Shown piece after piece: positions 15,746-24,868 of a stretch of DNA of 64,000 nucleotides. The DNA lies in the NCBI GenBank assembly GCA_045586505.1, contig JAZNAL010000013.1, positions 1 to 64,000 of the forward strand, written 5' to 3'. Within the stretch, counting starts at the first letter, position 1. Every line of letters begins with the position of its first letter. Below the pieces are notes generated by a model. The model had not been told where the DNA came from. It did no database searches and saw only the letters and a program-made list of their open reading frames with translations. Origin of the DNA: Flemingiibacterium sp045586505 (GTDB lineage Bacteria > Bacillota > Clostridia > Oscillospirales > CAG-272). Both the position numbers and the translations under genes were made by a program.

Positions 15746-17338
15746 ATGACGAAATATTTATTGAATCGACTGCTTCGAGGTCTTTTGTCGGTGGTTGTTG
15801 TCGTTGCTATTGTAATGATCCTGATATATTCCTGCCTTGACAGAAATCAGATCTTTGCCTCTGACAGTAACTATTCTCACTTGAAGAGCAACGCCAAAGA
15901 GATCTATAAAATGCAGCAGTGGGAAAAGTATGGCTATCTCGATTATGTTCCTTATGCCGATTGGCTGAACGAGCTCTTAAAAACGGGCGAGATCGACCAG
16001 GAAACCTATACATCCGCCGTCAAATTCGGCGATGAGGCTGAGGATGATTCCGAGATCGCTGCAGAGTATGTCAAGCTTTTTACCGAAACAATGGAAGCGG
16101 ACGGTTATGATGTTGACCGTCTTCCCGGTCAGAAGCAGGGCAGAAAGTATAAGGAGGGCGGCAACCCGCGCCTTTATGCTTACAAGGATGTTCCGCTCGT
16201 ATCCCGTCTGTTTGACTATATAACCGGAATATTCCAGGTTGATAATATCCACTATGTACCCGAGGAAAATGACATCGGTGAGAGAGGGCTTACCTTTACC
16301 CTTTACGATCCGCTGTATACAGATGCCGAAACCGGTGAGAAAACCTTCTCTCCCGCTATTATCGGTAACGGTACCAAGAATAAGTATTTGCTGTATTTTG
16401 ACGGCAAGTTTCCCTACATACACCAGAATCTGCTGAAAACCAGGCTGGGCAGCTCCTACAGCATCAGCAAGGATACCGACGTGTTCAGTATTATGACTGA
16501 TGCGCAGGGCTCACAGATGCGCTCGGAGGTTACGTACCCTACCGGCTATAAGGAAGTCAGTGCGGATAATCTGCATTCGGCTACTTATACCGCAGGATCG
16601 CTGGAAGCAGGCGGTTCATTCCTCAGCCTGCGCTTTGCGGATGATTATACTACTGTAAGCACCTACAAGGCGGGCCTTTCAAAGGTTGGATATTCCTTTG
16701 TTATAGGCGTTATAGCCACACTGCTTGCTTATATGCTGGGTATACCGATAGGCACTGTTATGGCGCTTAAGAAGGATAAGCTTATTGATAAGCTCGGCAC
16801 CATCTATATTGTATTTATTATTGCTGTGCCGTCGCTTGCATATATTTTCCTGTTCAAGGCAATCGGCAGATCCTTCGGATTGCCGGGAACCTTCGATATG
16901 GAAAATCCCACATGGCTTATGTATGTGCTTCCCATCATTTCGCTGGCACTTCCGTCCATTGCGAATCTGATGAAGTGGCTGCGCCGGTACATGATCGACC
17001 AGATGAACTCGGATTACGTCAAGTTCGCAAGATCCGGCGGTCTTTCCGAGGGCGAGATCTTCAGAAAGCACATCCTTAAGAATGCAATTATTCCGATAGT
17101 GCACGGTATTCCCGCGGGCATTCTTTCCGCGCTGATCGGTGCGATCATTACCGAGCGCGTTTATTCGGTTCCCGGTGCGGGACGACTGCTAACCAACGCG
17201 ATCAACGCATATGATAACGGTGTTATCGTAGGTATGACGTTGTTCTATGCACTGCTGTCCGTAGTTTCCATAATTCTCGGCGATATTCTCATTTCGCTGG
17301 TTGACCCGAGAATTTCTTTCGTATCCAAGAAGAGGTGA
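15746..17338 (+). CDS. Oligopeptide ABC transporter permease, OppB type, with large ectodomain
   Basis: 530 residues against about 310 for typical OppB. TM1 is at about 11-30. The next membrane segments begin near 313 (VGYSFVIGVIATLLAYMLG), so about 280 residues lie outside the membrane, compared with some 80 usually. The cytoplasmic EAA loop KFARSGGLSEGEIFRKHIL contacts the ATPases and is followed by TM segments ending in IILGDILISLVDPRI. The insert is acidic, with no domain I recognise. GAGAG lies before the ATG. It is the second gene of the operon and is followed by the OppC-type permease after four bases. Confidence 0.88.
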   Translation: MTKYLLNRLLRGLLSVVVVVAIVMILIYSCLDRNQIFASDSNYSHLKSNAKEIYKMQQWEKYGYLDYVPYADWLNELLKTGEIDQETYTSAVKFGDEAEDDSEIAAEYVKLFTETMEADGYDVDRLPGQKQGRKYKEGGNPRLYAYKDVPLVSRLFDYITGIFQVDNIHYVPEENDIGERGLTFTLYDPLYTDAETGEKTFSPAIIGNGTKNKYLLYFDGKFPYIHQNLLKTRLGSSYSISKDTDVFSIMTDAQGSQMRSEVTYPTGYKEVSADNLHSATYTAGSLEAGGSFLSLRFADDYTTVSTYKAGLSKVGYSFVIGVIATLLAYMLGIPIGTVMALKKDKLIDKLGTIYIVFIIAVPSLAYIFLFKAIGRSFGLPGTFDMENPTWLMYVLPIISLALPSIANLMKWLRRYMIDQMNSDYVKFARSGGLSEGEIFRKHILKNAIIPIVHGIPAGILSALIGAIITERVYSVPGAGRLLTNAINAYDNGVIVGMTLFYALLSVVSIILGDILISLVDPRISFVSKKR

Positions 17339-17342
17339 TAAC

Positions 17343-18335
17343 ATGGAAGACAAGAAGCTTATTAATCTGGATGAATTAAATATGTCCGAGGATGAGCTGT
17401 TCTCCCGTGTGGATCACAACAGCCTGGATTCGGAGAAGATCACCGCACCGAGATACTCCTACTGGCAGTCGGTGTTCCGCGTGTTCTTCAGAAAGAAGCT
17501 CAATATCGTAATTCTGGCGATACTTGCCATTATTATAGCATTCACATACATCTATCCCGTTGTGGTCGGATACGACGCAAACGTGGACCCTTATGAGAAT
17601 CTGCTTGACCCGACCGCAAAGCATCTGTCACCTTCGGCGGCACTTGCTAAGTTCGGTAATCATATAAGCTGGATCCTCGGTACCGGTAAGTCGGGTGAAT
17701 CTACATTTGATGCTATCTGGTACGGTTCGAGCATATCCATTTCGCTGGCGCTTATCTGCGCGGCGATCAATATGACTGTCGGCGTTATCGTCGGCGCGAT
17801 CTGGGGCTTCTCCAAGAAGGTAGATGCTTTCATGATGGAGGTCTATAACATAGTTGCGAATGTGCCCTACATCCTGCTTATTTCGGTAGTCGTGCTTATT
17901 ATGTCGGCTAACTTCTGGTCGATGGTATTCGCGCTTACCGTTACGGGATGGCTTGCCATCGCATACTTTATCAGAACGCAGGTCATAATCATACGCGACA
18001 GAGAGTACAATCTCGCATCCCGTTGCCTAGGTACGCCTATCTTCCGTATAGCTACCAAGAATATCCTCCCCTTTATGACGTCGGTAATCGTTACGCTTAT
18101 CGCCACCGAGATCCCGTCGTATATTTCCTATGAAGTCTTCCTCTCATATATCGGAATGGGTCTTAAGGATATGTCTCTCGGTAAGCTTATCGAGGTAGCG
18201 CAGGACGCCATGTTCACACCGGGCTGGGAGCTTGAATTCTGGAGCCCTGTTGCCATCGCATCCATCATCACCGTCGTACTTTATGTAGTCGGTCAGAATC
18301 TCGGTGACGCTTCGGATCCGAGAACCCATATGTAA
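17343..18335 (+). CDS. Oligopeptide ABC transporter permease, OppC type
   Basis: 330 residues. A cytoplasmic N-terminal tail of about 50 residues precedes TM1 (IVILAILAIIIAFTYIYPVV). The binding-protein-dependent permease domain carries the EAA loop YNLASRCLGTPIFRIATKN, and the protein ends with the family's GDASDPR. Together with the OppB-type gene it forms the transmembrane channel for peptides. ATG 17343 is chosen because AGAGGTGA lies immediately upstream and overlaps the previous stop; an in-frame start at 17301 would lie inside the previous gene. Confidence 0.92.
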   Translation: MEDKKLINLDELNMSEDELFSRVDHNSLDSEKITAPRYSYWQSVFRVFFRKKLNIVILAILAIIIAFTYIYPVVVGYDANVDPYENLLDPTAKHLSPSAALAKFGNHISWILGTGKSGESTFDAIWYGSSISISLALICAAINMTVGVIVGAIWGFSKKVDAFMMEVYNIVANVPYILLISVVVLIMSANFWSMVFALTVTGWLAIAYFIRTQVIIIRDREYNLASRCLGTPIFRIATKNILPFMTSVIVTLIATEIPSYISYEVFLSYIGMGLKDMSLGKLIEVAQDAMFTPGWELEFWSPVAIASIITVVLYVVGQNLGDASDPRTHM

Positions 18336-18348
18336 GTGAGGCGGCGTT

Positions 18349-20097
18349 ATGGAAAATAAGAAAGTATTACTTAGTGTCAAAGACCTGACAGTCAAATTCA
18401 GCGTACGCGGAAGAACGCTTACCGCCATCCGCAATGTTTCGCTGGATCTTTATGAAAACGAGTCCATCGCTATTGTGGGCGAGTCGGGCTCCGGTAAGTC
18501 GGTGCTTACCAAGACCTTTGCGGGTATGCTGGATGCAAACGGCTATATCAGTGAGGGAAGTATCATTTTCAGCGACGAGGAGCTGGCTGATACAAAAGTA
18601 TCGCTGGCGTCTTTCGACAAGAAGCTCATTGCCTATGCCGAGAAGAAGCTGAACGAATATTCAAGTCTTGAGCTTGGTGCGGATATTTTCCGTCAGATGA
18701 CCGAGCTTGAGTCGGAGAATAAGCGCCGCTTTGCTCTCGACGAGGCAGAGGAAAAGCGCACAAGCGATGCCATTGCCGAGCTTAATTTCAAGCGCACCGA
18801 GACCTATAACTATAAGCTCACCGTGGATTCCCATAAGCAGAAGGCGGAATTCAAAGAGCTTAATGCCAAGATCGCTCAGCTTGATGAGCAGATAAAGGCT
18901 CTTGAAAAAGAGCGTGAGCAGAATATCGCCGCTCACAAGGCGGCGGCTAAGGCTGATACCGCATATCTTGCGAAGTATAACGAAAAGATGGCGGCGCTTA
19001 AGGCGGAATATGCTAAAGCAATCGCAGGCGAAGTCAGCGAGGCGGCAAAATGTCGCAACGCGCTTATTGCAAAGGAAATTTACCTCTCCGTCGGCAGATA
19101 TACGCTTAAAAAGCGCATTTCGCTTATGAATGCACTGCTTAAGGCGCTGAAAAAGGCAATGGAGCTTGGTGTTGATCTCGATGATGACAATACGAAGAAC
19201 GCTATCTTCGACGATATTGCGTTCAGAGTAAAATATCTCGATGAGACCGAGACAAATCTTCACGGAAAGTGCATACTCAACCTTGCCAAGGTTAAGTATT
19301 CGAAAGACTGGACCAAGATCCGCGGCGGCAAGATCGCTACGGTATTCCAGGATCCTATGACTTCCCTTAACCCCATTGTTACCATCGGTAAGCAGATCAC
19401 CTCGGTCATTCTGAAGCATCAGGACTGCTCAGAGCTTGAAGCGAGAAAACGTGCTATCGTGCTTATGAAGAAGGTTGGTATTCCGAACGCCGAAAAGCGT
19501 TTCGACGATTACCCCTTCCAGTATTCGGGCGGTATGAGACAGCGTATCGTTATCGCGATCGCGCTTTCCTGCCAGCCGAAGATCCTCATCTGCGACGAGC
19601 CCACGACTGCGCTTGACGTTACCATTCAGGCTCAGATATTGAAGCTCATCAAGGATCTTCAGAAGGAATTCAACTATACCATTGTATTTATCACCCACGA
19701 CCTCGGCGTCGTTGCAAACGTAGCTGACCGCGTTGCGGTGCTTTATGCGGGACAGATCGTGGAGCTTGGTAATGTCGAGGAGGTATTCTACGACTCTCAG
19801 CATCCCTATACCTGGGCACTGCTGTCATCGCTTCCTCAGCTCGCACAGAGAAATACCAAGCTGTACTCCATTTCGGGTACACCTCCGTCACTGTACAACA
19901 AAATAGTCGGCGACGCGTTTGCTCCGCGAAACCCCTACTGCTTAAAGGTGGATACCTTAAAGGAACCCCCGATGTTCAAGGTCACCGAGACTCACTTCGC
20001 CAAGACATGGCTGCTTGATCCCAGATCTCCCAAGGTGGAGCGTCCCGAGATCATCCAGGATATCCATGAGAAGATGATGAGTACCTACAATATGTAA
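18349..20097 (+). CDS. Oligopeptide transporter ATPase, OppD type, with coiled-coil insert
   Basis: 582 residues against about 330-350 for OppD. Walker A is GESGSGKS (44-51). The Q-loop FQDPMTSLNP does not appear until 333-342, about 280 residues later instead of about 50. The intervening region (about 90-320) is mostly heptad-like, rich in Ala, Glu and Lys (KELNAKIAQLDEQIKALEKE). After it come the signature YSGGMRQR, Walker B ILICDEPTTALD and the C-terminal oligopeptide-transporter extension. It should power peptide uptake; the insert would protrude from the nucleotide-binding domain. ATG 18349 follows GAGGCGG. Confidence 0.9.
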   Translation: MENKKVLLSVKDLTVKFSVRGRTLTAIRNVSLDLYENESIAIVGESGSGKSVLTKTFAGMLDANGYISEGSIIFSDEELADTKVSLASFDKKLIAYAEKKLNEYSSLELGADIFRQMTELESENKRRFALDEAEEKRTSDAIAELNFKRTETYNYKLTVDSHKQKAEFKELNAKIAQLDEQIKALEKEREQNIAAHKAAAKADTAYLAKYNEKMAALKAEYAKAIAGEVSEAAKCRNALIAKEIYLSVGRYTLKKRISLMNALLKALKKAMELGVDLDDDNTKNAIFDDIAFRVKYLDETETNLHGKCILNLAKVKYSKDWTKIRGGKIATVFQDPMTSLNPIVTIGKQITSVILKHQDCSELEARKRAIVLMKKVGIPNAEKRFDDYPFQYSGGMRQRIVIAIALSCQPKILICDEPTTALDVTIQAQILKLIKDLQKEFNYTIVFITHDLGVVANVADRVAVLYAGQIVELGNVEEVFYDSQHPYTWALLSSLPQLAQRNTKLYSISGTPPSLYNKIVGDAFAPRNPYCLKVDTLKEPPMFKVTETHFAKTWLLDPRSPKVERPEIIQDIHEKMMSTYNM

Positions 20098-20110
20098 AGG
20101 AGGAGAGTCT

Positions 20111-21415
20111 GTGTCAAACGAAACCAATGGAAAGGCACGCTCCGGCAAGCTTCCGGAACACGGCCCCACAGATAAAAACGGCAGAGAGATACTGCTCTCT
20201 CTCAAAAATGTAGATATAACCTTCGGCAAGGGTGACAATGCGGTTAAGGCTGTCAAGGGTGCTTCCTTTGACATCTACAAGGGCGAGACCTTCTCGCTGG
20301 TTGGTGAATCCGGTTCGGGTAAGACCACTATCGGACGTGCGGTTATCCGTGTAAATCCCTGCGCGGCAGGCGAGATACAGTATAAGGGCGTGCGTATTTC
20401 GGGTAAGATCCCCCACGCGCTTGACCGTGAGGTCATCAGAAACATCCAGATGGTGTTTCAGGATCCCGCGGCATCGCTTAATGAGCGCGCTACCGTTGAC
20501 TATATCGTCTCCGAGGGACTTTACTACTTCCACCTGTTCAAAAATGAGCAGGAGAGAGTGAAAAAGGTCGAGGACATCATCGAAGCGGTAGGTCTGCTTC
20601 CCGAGCATCTGACCCGTTATCCTCACGAGTTCTCCGGCGGTCAGCGTCAGAGAATCGGCATTGCGAGAGCGATGGTAATGGAGCCGGAGCTGGTTATCGC
20701 GGACGAGCCTATCTCGGCGCTGGATGTATCCATCCGTGCGCAGGTGCTTAACTTGATGAAGAAGTTCCAGAAGGAGCGCAACATCACATACCTGTTTATT
20801 GCTCACGACCTTTCGGTAGTAAGATTCATTTCCGACCGAATCGGCGTTATCTATAAGGGCGATATCGTCGAGGTAGCAGAGGCGGAGGAGCTGTTTAACT
20901 ATCCGCTCCATCCCTACACCCGTTCACTTATCTCGGCAATTCCGATACCCGACCCCAAGCTCGAAAAGAGCAAGGTGCTGTTTACATACGATCCGTCCGT
21001 ACACGATTACAGCGAGGATAAGCCCGAGCTTTGCGATATCGGACACGGTCACTATGTATACGGCAACAAGAAGGAGATCGAGGAATACAAGGCGATCCGT
21101 GAAAAGGGTGAGCCTATGAAATCGGTCACCTTCAGAAATGAAGGCGAAGCGGAGCCTGCTCCGGATCCCAATGCCGAGGAGATCTCCATCAATGACGAGA
21201 TCCTTGATACGCCTCTGCATGATACGGGAAGTAAGTGGTATTCGATATTGTCCTTCTTCCTGCCGCTGCTGGGTCTTATCGGCGGCTTTGTATTCAAGCA
21301 CTTCAAACATAAGCGCAACTATAAGGCATGCCTTAAGGGTGCGCTGGCGGGATTCGGCGTGATCGGCGCGATCATTGTTCTGTTCCTGATCCTGCTTATC
21401 TTTGCGGTTATCTAA
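20111..21415 (+). CDS. Oligopeptide transporter ATPase, OppF type, with C-terminal membrane segments
   Basis: 434 residues. Starts with GTG at 20111, placed by the strong AAAGGAGGAG at 20096-20105. Walker A GESGSGKT, Q-loop FQDPAASLNE, signature FSGGQRQR and Walker B LVIADEPISALD are intact. After the usual oligopeptide C-terminal extension there is an added tail (about 375-434) with two hydrophobic segments, SILSFFLPLLGLIGGFVF and the last 25 residues, separated by a basic HFKHKRNYK loop. ATPases of this type normally have no membrane segments, so the tail may anchor or sense. A hairpin follows the gene. Confidence 0.9.
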   Translation: MSNETNGKARSGKLPEHGPTDKNGREILLSLKNVDITFGKGDNAVKAVKGASFDIYKGETFSLVGESGSGKTTIGRAVIRVNPCAAGEIQYKGVRISGKIPHALDREVIRNIQMVFQDPAASLNERATVDYIVSEGLYYFHLFKNEQERVKKVEDIIEAVGLLPEHLTRYPHEFSGGQRQRIGIARAMVMEPELVIADEPISALDVSIRAQVLNLMKKFQKERNITYLFIAHDLSVVRFISDRIGVIYKGDIVEVAEAEELFNYPLHPYTRSLISAIPIPDPKLEKSKVLFTYDPSVHDYSEDKPELCDIGHGHYVYGNKKEIEEYKAIREKGEPMKSVTFRNEGEAEPAPDPNAEEISINDEILDTPLHDTGSKWYSILSFFLPLLGLIGGFVFKHFKHKRNYKACLKGALAGFGVIGAIIVLFLILLIFAVI

Positions 21416-21419
21416 AGTT

Positions 21420-21456
21420 TTGAGGGTTGTCACATTAAGTGGGCAGCCCTCAATTT
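21420..21456 (+). terminator. Hairpin after the OppF-type gene
   Basis: TTGAGGGTTG pairs with CAGCCCTCAA, followed by a short TTT. It is probably a weak or partial terminator inside the operon. Confidence 0.5.
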
Positions 21457-21471
21457 CAGCATGGGGGATAT

Positions 21472-22737
21472 ATGAAAAGTACAGATGATAAAAGACCGCG
21501 CGGTGCGGATCCGATAAAGAATATCGAGGTCTCGGAGTCGCATATCAAGCCGAGAGCCATACTTGCGGGACTATTCCTGCTTATTGGAATTGCGGCGATC
21601 GGCTGGTGCGTGATGTCGCTTCTCGAAACGGATCCAGGATGGCAGACGGTGGAGGTGAGTCTTCCCGAGGCGAGCTCTGCGGATGAATTTACGCTTAACT
21701 ATCTGTTTGGAAGCAGCGGGCGCAGCACCGCGGAGGAGAATAAAGCGATAACGGCGCTGTACACCACGGCGTGCATCAAAGCTTACAAGCTGTTTGATGC
21801 GGAGCTGGCATACGGCGGCGTGAATAATGTTTGTTATATTAACTCCCATGTAAATGAGGAGATAGAGATCGATCCGGTGCTTTACGGAGCCCTTGAGAAG
21901 CACGAATCATACGGAAGCCGTTATATCTACCTGGCTCCCATCTACGATGAATACGACGCGGCATTTTTCGGCATTGAAATGCCCGAAAGTGCGGCGGAAA
22001 TGGATCCGTATGCTGACCATACATTTGCGGCGGAGTTAAAAACGCTTGCGGAATATGCCAGTGATCCCGAGCACGTGTCACTGAAACTGCTGGGGGATAA
22101 CAAGGTGATGCTGTATGTGTCAGATGAGTATCTTAAGTTTGCAAAAGAATATGGAGTGGAGTCGTTTATCGATTTTTACCGTATACGAAACGCGTTTATT
22201 ATCGACTATTTTGCCGATCTGTTATTGGCAAACGGTTTCACCCATGCTACACTTACAAGTATTGACGGATATACGCGAAATCTCGACAAATCGGGCAGCG
22301 AATATGCCGTCAGTGTTTTCGACCGTGCAGGAAATGAGATCCTGATTGCCGCGGAGCTTAGTTATACCTCGCCGATGAGTATCGTATCCATGCGCACCTT
22401 CCCGCTGAATGAACGAGATTCATATAACTACTATATCACCGCCGGACATACTGTAACTCCGTATATCGATGCCGCCGACGGACTTTACCGAAGCGCGGCT
22501 GACAGTATGACTGCATATTCACAGTCGCTGGGATGCGCGGATACCGTGCTTCGGGCGATGCCTGCGTATATCGCTGATGAAGTCGATACGAAAGTAGTGA
22601 GCACACTCACAGACGACGGTGTAGAGCTTATCTGGTGCAAGGATTCCGTGATATATCACACAAACAAGGCGGCTCGGCTTGACGGGCTCTATTCGGACAC
22701 GGAGATCACATATAAAAAGGCGCATTTATCCGAATAA
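21472..22737 (+). CDS. Membrane-anchored, divergent ApbE-like protein
   Basis: 421 residues. One N-terminal membrane anchor (about 29-50) precedes an extracytoplasmic domain. The order of weak motifs follows ApbE flavin transferases: a helix start ITALYTTACIKAYKLFDAE, then NAFIIDYFADLLLANGFTHA in the position of the KGYAxD segment, ITAGHTVTPYIDAADG in the position of HIIDPxTG, and GCADTVLRAM in the position of ADALSTA. The glycine-rich FAD contacts are poor, so catalysis is doubtful. ATG 21472 has GGGGGA upstream. It lies last behind the transporter genes and may assist them; this is inference. Confidence 0.6.
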   Translation: MKSTDDKRPRGADPIKNIEVSESHIKPRAILAGLFLLIGIAAIGWCVMSLLETDPGWQTVEVSLPEASSADEFTLNYLFGSSGRSTAEENKAITALYTTACIKAYKLFDAELAYGGVNNVCYINSHVNEEIEIDPVLYGALEKHESYGSRYIYLAPIYDEYDAAFFGIEMPESAAEMDPYADHTFAAELKTLAEYASDPEHVSLKLLGDNKVMLYVSDEYLKFAKEYGVESFIDFYRIRNAFIIDYFADLLLANGFTHATLTSIDGYTRNLDKSGSEYAVSVFDRAGNEILIAAELSYTSPMSIVSMRTFPLNERDSYNYYITAGHTVTPYIDAADGLYRSAADSMTAYSQSLGCADTVLRAMPAYIADEVDTKVVSTLTDDGVELIWCKDSVIYHTNKAARLDGLYSDTEITYKKAHLSE

Positions 22738-22745
22738 ATAATCAT

Positions 22746-22774
22746 GGTCGTCCGCATGTATGTGCGGACGGCCT
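22746..22774. terminator. Hairpin between convergent genes
   Basis: GGTCGTCCGCA pairs with TGCGGACGGCC (one G-T). It separates the transporter operon from the convergent glutamine amidotransferase-like gene. Confidence 0.6.
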
Positions 22775-22807
22775 TATGTATTATACTTGTTTGCTGCAGT
22801 GACATCT

Positions 22808-23482
22808 TTACCCGCGATCTGCCGCCGCACAGAGTGCCGCGAACAGTATATCTGCCGCGCGTGTATCCATATGCTCCGGATGCCATTGTACTCCGAGACA
22901 GAATCGCGCATCGGGAGACTCCACCGCTTCGATGATGCCGTCATCGGAAACTGCACTGACGGTCAGTGTTGGCGGTACGGATTTGACCGCTTGATGATGG
23001 AAGCTGTTTACCTGAAGCTCCTCCGCACCGACAAGCCCAAACAGCTTGGTGCCCGAGGCGATGGACACCCCATGGGACGGTTGATCGCGGGAGAGCTTTT
23101 GAGAATGCCCTGGAACGTGAAAGTGCAGAGTCCCACCAAGCGATGCGGCAAGCACCTGTATGCCGCGGCAGATGCCGAGTATCGGGAGATCTCGCTCATA
23201 AGCAAGCTTTGTTAATTCAAGCTCGTATTCGTCGCGCTCGGGAAAGGGGTCAAAAAGAAGCGCTGGGTCATATTCGGTGATGCCGCAGAGCGCGGGAGAA
23301 ATGTCCCCGCCGCCGCTTAAAAGGATGCCTTCGCAGATCCCCAGCGCTGCAAGAGGTCTTCCGACGGGGGGGAGGAGTATAGGGATGCCGCCCGCGCGAA
23401 GTATCGCGGTGCAGTATTGACGGCGCAGAAAGTAGTCACCGCCGGTGTTTCTGTCTGTTGTAATACCGATCAAGGGATTCAT
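22808..23482 (-). CDS. Gamma-glutamyl-gamma-aminobutyrate hydrolase-like (peptidase C26)
   Basis: 225 residues with a class I glutamine amidotransferase fold. The nucleophile Cys105 sits in LGICRGIQ; the histidine and glutamate of the triad are in GVQWHPEH; SGGGDI (56-61) forms the oxyanion region. PuuD-like enzymes cleave gamma-glutamyl amides such as gamma-Glu-GABA or folate polyglutamates. There is no polyamine or purine cluster nearby, so the substrate is open. ATG 23482 has AAGGCGGAA upstream; an in-frame ATG at 23503 lacks suitable spacing. Confidence 0.85.
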   Translation of the reverse strand: MNPLIGITTDRNTGGDYFLRRQYCTAILRAGGIPILLPPVGRPLAALGICEGILLSGGGDISPALCGITEYDPALLFDPFPERDEYELELTKLAYERDLPILGICRGIQVLAASLGGTLHFHVPGHSQKLSRDQPSHGVSIASGTKLFGLVGAEELQVNSFHHQAVKSVPPTLTVSAVSDDGIIEAVESPDARFCLGVQWHPEHMDTRAADILFAALCAAADRG

Positions 23483-23614
23483 ATCAGATTCCGCCTTTGT
23501 CATCTCCCGAAAAATTCGGGATTATTTGTATACATATACAGTATAATCGAACGGCTTCTGGCGTGACACGGATAATTTCCCCGAATATAAAATTGTAAAA
23601 ATTTTCGAAAACTG

Positions 23615-23643
23615 TTTACTTACACAAAAATATATGTTATAAT
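23615..23643 (+). promoter_or_regulatory. Promoter of nrdR
   Basis: TTTACT (23615-23620), 17 bases, TATAAT (23638-23643). The spacer ACACAAAAATATATGT resembles the A+T-rich NrdR box loosely, so autoregulation is possible but unproven. Confidence 0.7.
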
Positions 23644-23742
23644 AAGCTATGATAAATTTTGCCGCCCGTTTTGTGCGGCATGGAACGATATTCACCTGCG
23701 TGCGCAGTTGCCGCACGATAAAGAAAGGCTCGGTTTAGTATT

Positions 23743-24231
23743 ATGAGATGTCCCGTCTGCGGATGCTGTCAGGATAAGGTTCTTGACACACGACCAATTG
23801 ATGATGAGCGCAGCATACGCCGCCGCAGAGAATGCCTGAATTGTCAGCACAGATTTACTTCATACGAAACAGTGGAACGCGGTTCCATAACCGTCTGCAA
23901 GCGAGATAACAGCCGTGAGGCGTTTGACCGCGAGAAGCTGATGGCAGGAATAAATAAGGCTTGTTTCAAACGTCCTGTTACGGATGAGCAGATGAACGAG
24001 ATTGTAAACAGCATTGAGAGCGAATTCAAGACCAGTATGCGTGTAGAGGTCTCGACTGTAGAAATAGGCGAAAAGGTCATGGCAAAGCTCCGTGAGATGG
24101 ATGACGTGGCATATATAAGATTTGCGTCCGTATATCGTGAGTTCCCCGATGCCGACGCCTTTATGGATGAACTGAACAGCTTGAAGCAGCTTAAAGAGGA
24201 AAAGGCTAAAAAAGCACAGAAGAATAAATAA
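23743..24231 (+). CDS. nrdR: Transcriptional repressor NrdR
   Basis: 162 residues, the normal NrdR size. The N-terminal zinc ribbon has MRCPVCG and a second cysteine pair in CLNCQHRF; an ATP-cone follows (about 49-139: VCKRDNSREAFDREKLMAGI). NrdR represses ribonucleotide reductase genes when ATP/dATP is bound. No nrd gene is in the window, so it acts in trans. The leader has a GCCGC/GCGGC hairpin. GAAAGG lies about 15 bases before the ATG. Confidence 0.95.
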   Translation: MRCPVCGCCQDKVLDTRPIDDERSIRRRRECLNCQHRFTSYETVERGSITVCKRDNSREAFDREKLMAGINKACFKRPVTDEQMNEIVNSIESEFKTSMRVEVSTVEIGEKVMAKLREMDDVAYIRFASVYREFPDADAFMDELNSLKQLKEEKAKKAQKNK

Positions 24232-24235
24232 AAAT

Positions 24236-24270
24236 ATGAGGTCACCGATGATTAAGGTGACCTCATTTTA
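24236..24270. terminator. Bidirectional terminator
   Basis: ATGAGGTCACC pairs with GGTGACCTCAT, flanked by AAAA and TTTTATTT. It serves nrdR and the convergent acetyltransferase. Confidence 0.85.
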
Positions 24271-24271
24271 T

Positions 24272-24868
24272 TTAAGTTTCGTATTTTTTGAGTATCTCCT
24301 CGAAGATACCATCAAGCTCACGGATTGTCTTGGGAGAAATATTCCAGCAGGAGTGATCTTCGCTGTCGGTTTTTTCGCCGATAATCTTTTCGAAGGTCAC
24401 TACATCCACCCATCTTCCGAACTTGAAGCCGTTATTGTGCTCACGTCCAACTTCGGTAAAACCCATGGCTTTGTGAAAATCAATGCTTGCCGAATTTTCA
24501 CCGGTGACGATGGCGTAGAGGTTTTTGTAGCCCATGAGAGTGAGCAGCTCGAAGATTGCACCGTACAGCCGCTTGCCTATGCCAATGCCGTGAAAATCCC
24601 CGTGGAGATACACGGTGGTTTCCGCCGCAAAACGGTAACCGAAGCGCTCCTTATAGTGGTGAGCGTAGGCATAACCGGCGACCTTTTTATCGATTTCGCA
24701 GACGATATATGGAAATTCTGCCGAGAATTCTGAGATCCGTCTGCCAAACTCCACTTCAGAGGGAACGTCGTATTCAAGGGATATGGTGGTGCTTTCCACA
24801 TATGGACGATAGATTTCAAGTAAGCTCGCCGCGTCCGAGGGCGCGGCGGGTCTCAATTTTATATCCAT
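24272..24868 (-). CDS. GNAT N-acetyltransferase (PAT/YncA-like)
   Basis: 198 residues. The start LRPAAPSDAASLLEIYRPYV and the Y(x)DVPSEVEFGRRI segment are typical of phosphinothricin-acetyltransferase-like proteins. The acetyl-CoA loop is HGDFHGIGIGKRLYGAIF, and the end contains FHKAMGFTEVG. It acetylates an amino group of a small molecule, perhaps a toxic amino-acid analogue. Its ATG overlaps the pyrE stop as TAATG, so translation is coupled to pyrE, but a role in pyrimidine synthesis is not implied. Confidence 0.88.
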   Translation of the reverse strand: MDIKLRPAAPSDAASLLEIYRPYVESTTISLEYDVPSEVEFGRRISEFSAEFPYIVCEIDKKVAGYAYAHHYKERFGYRFAAETTVYLHGDFHGIGIGKRLYGAIFELLTLMGYKNLYAIVTGENSASIDFHKAMGFTEVGREHNNGFKFGRWVDVVTFEKIIGEKTDSEDHSCWNISPKTIRELDGIFEEILKKYET

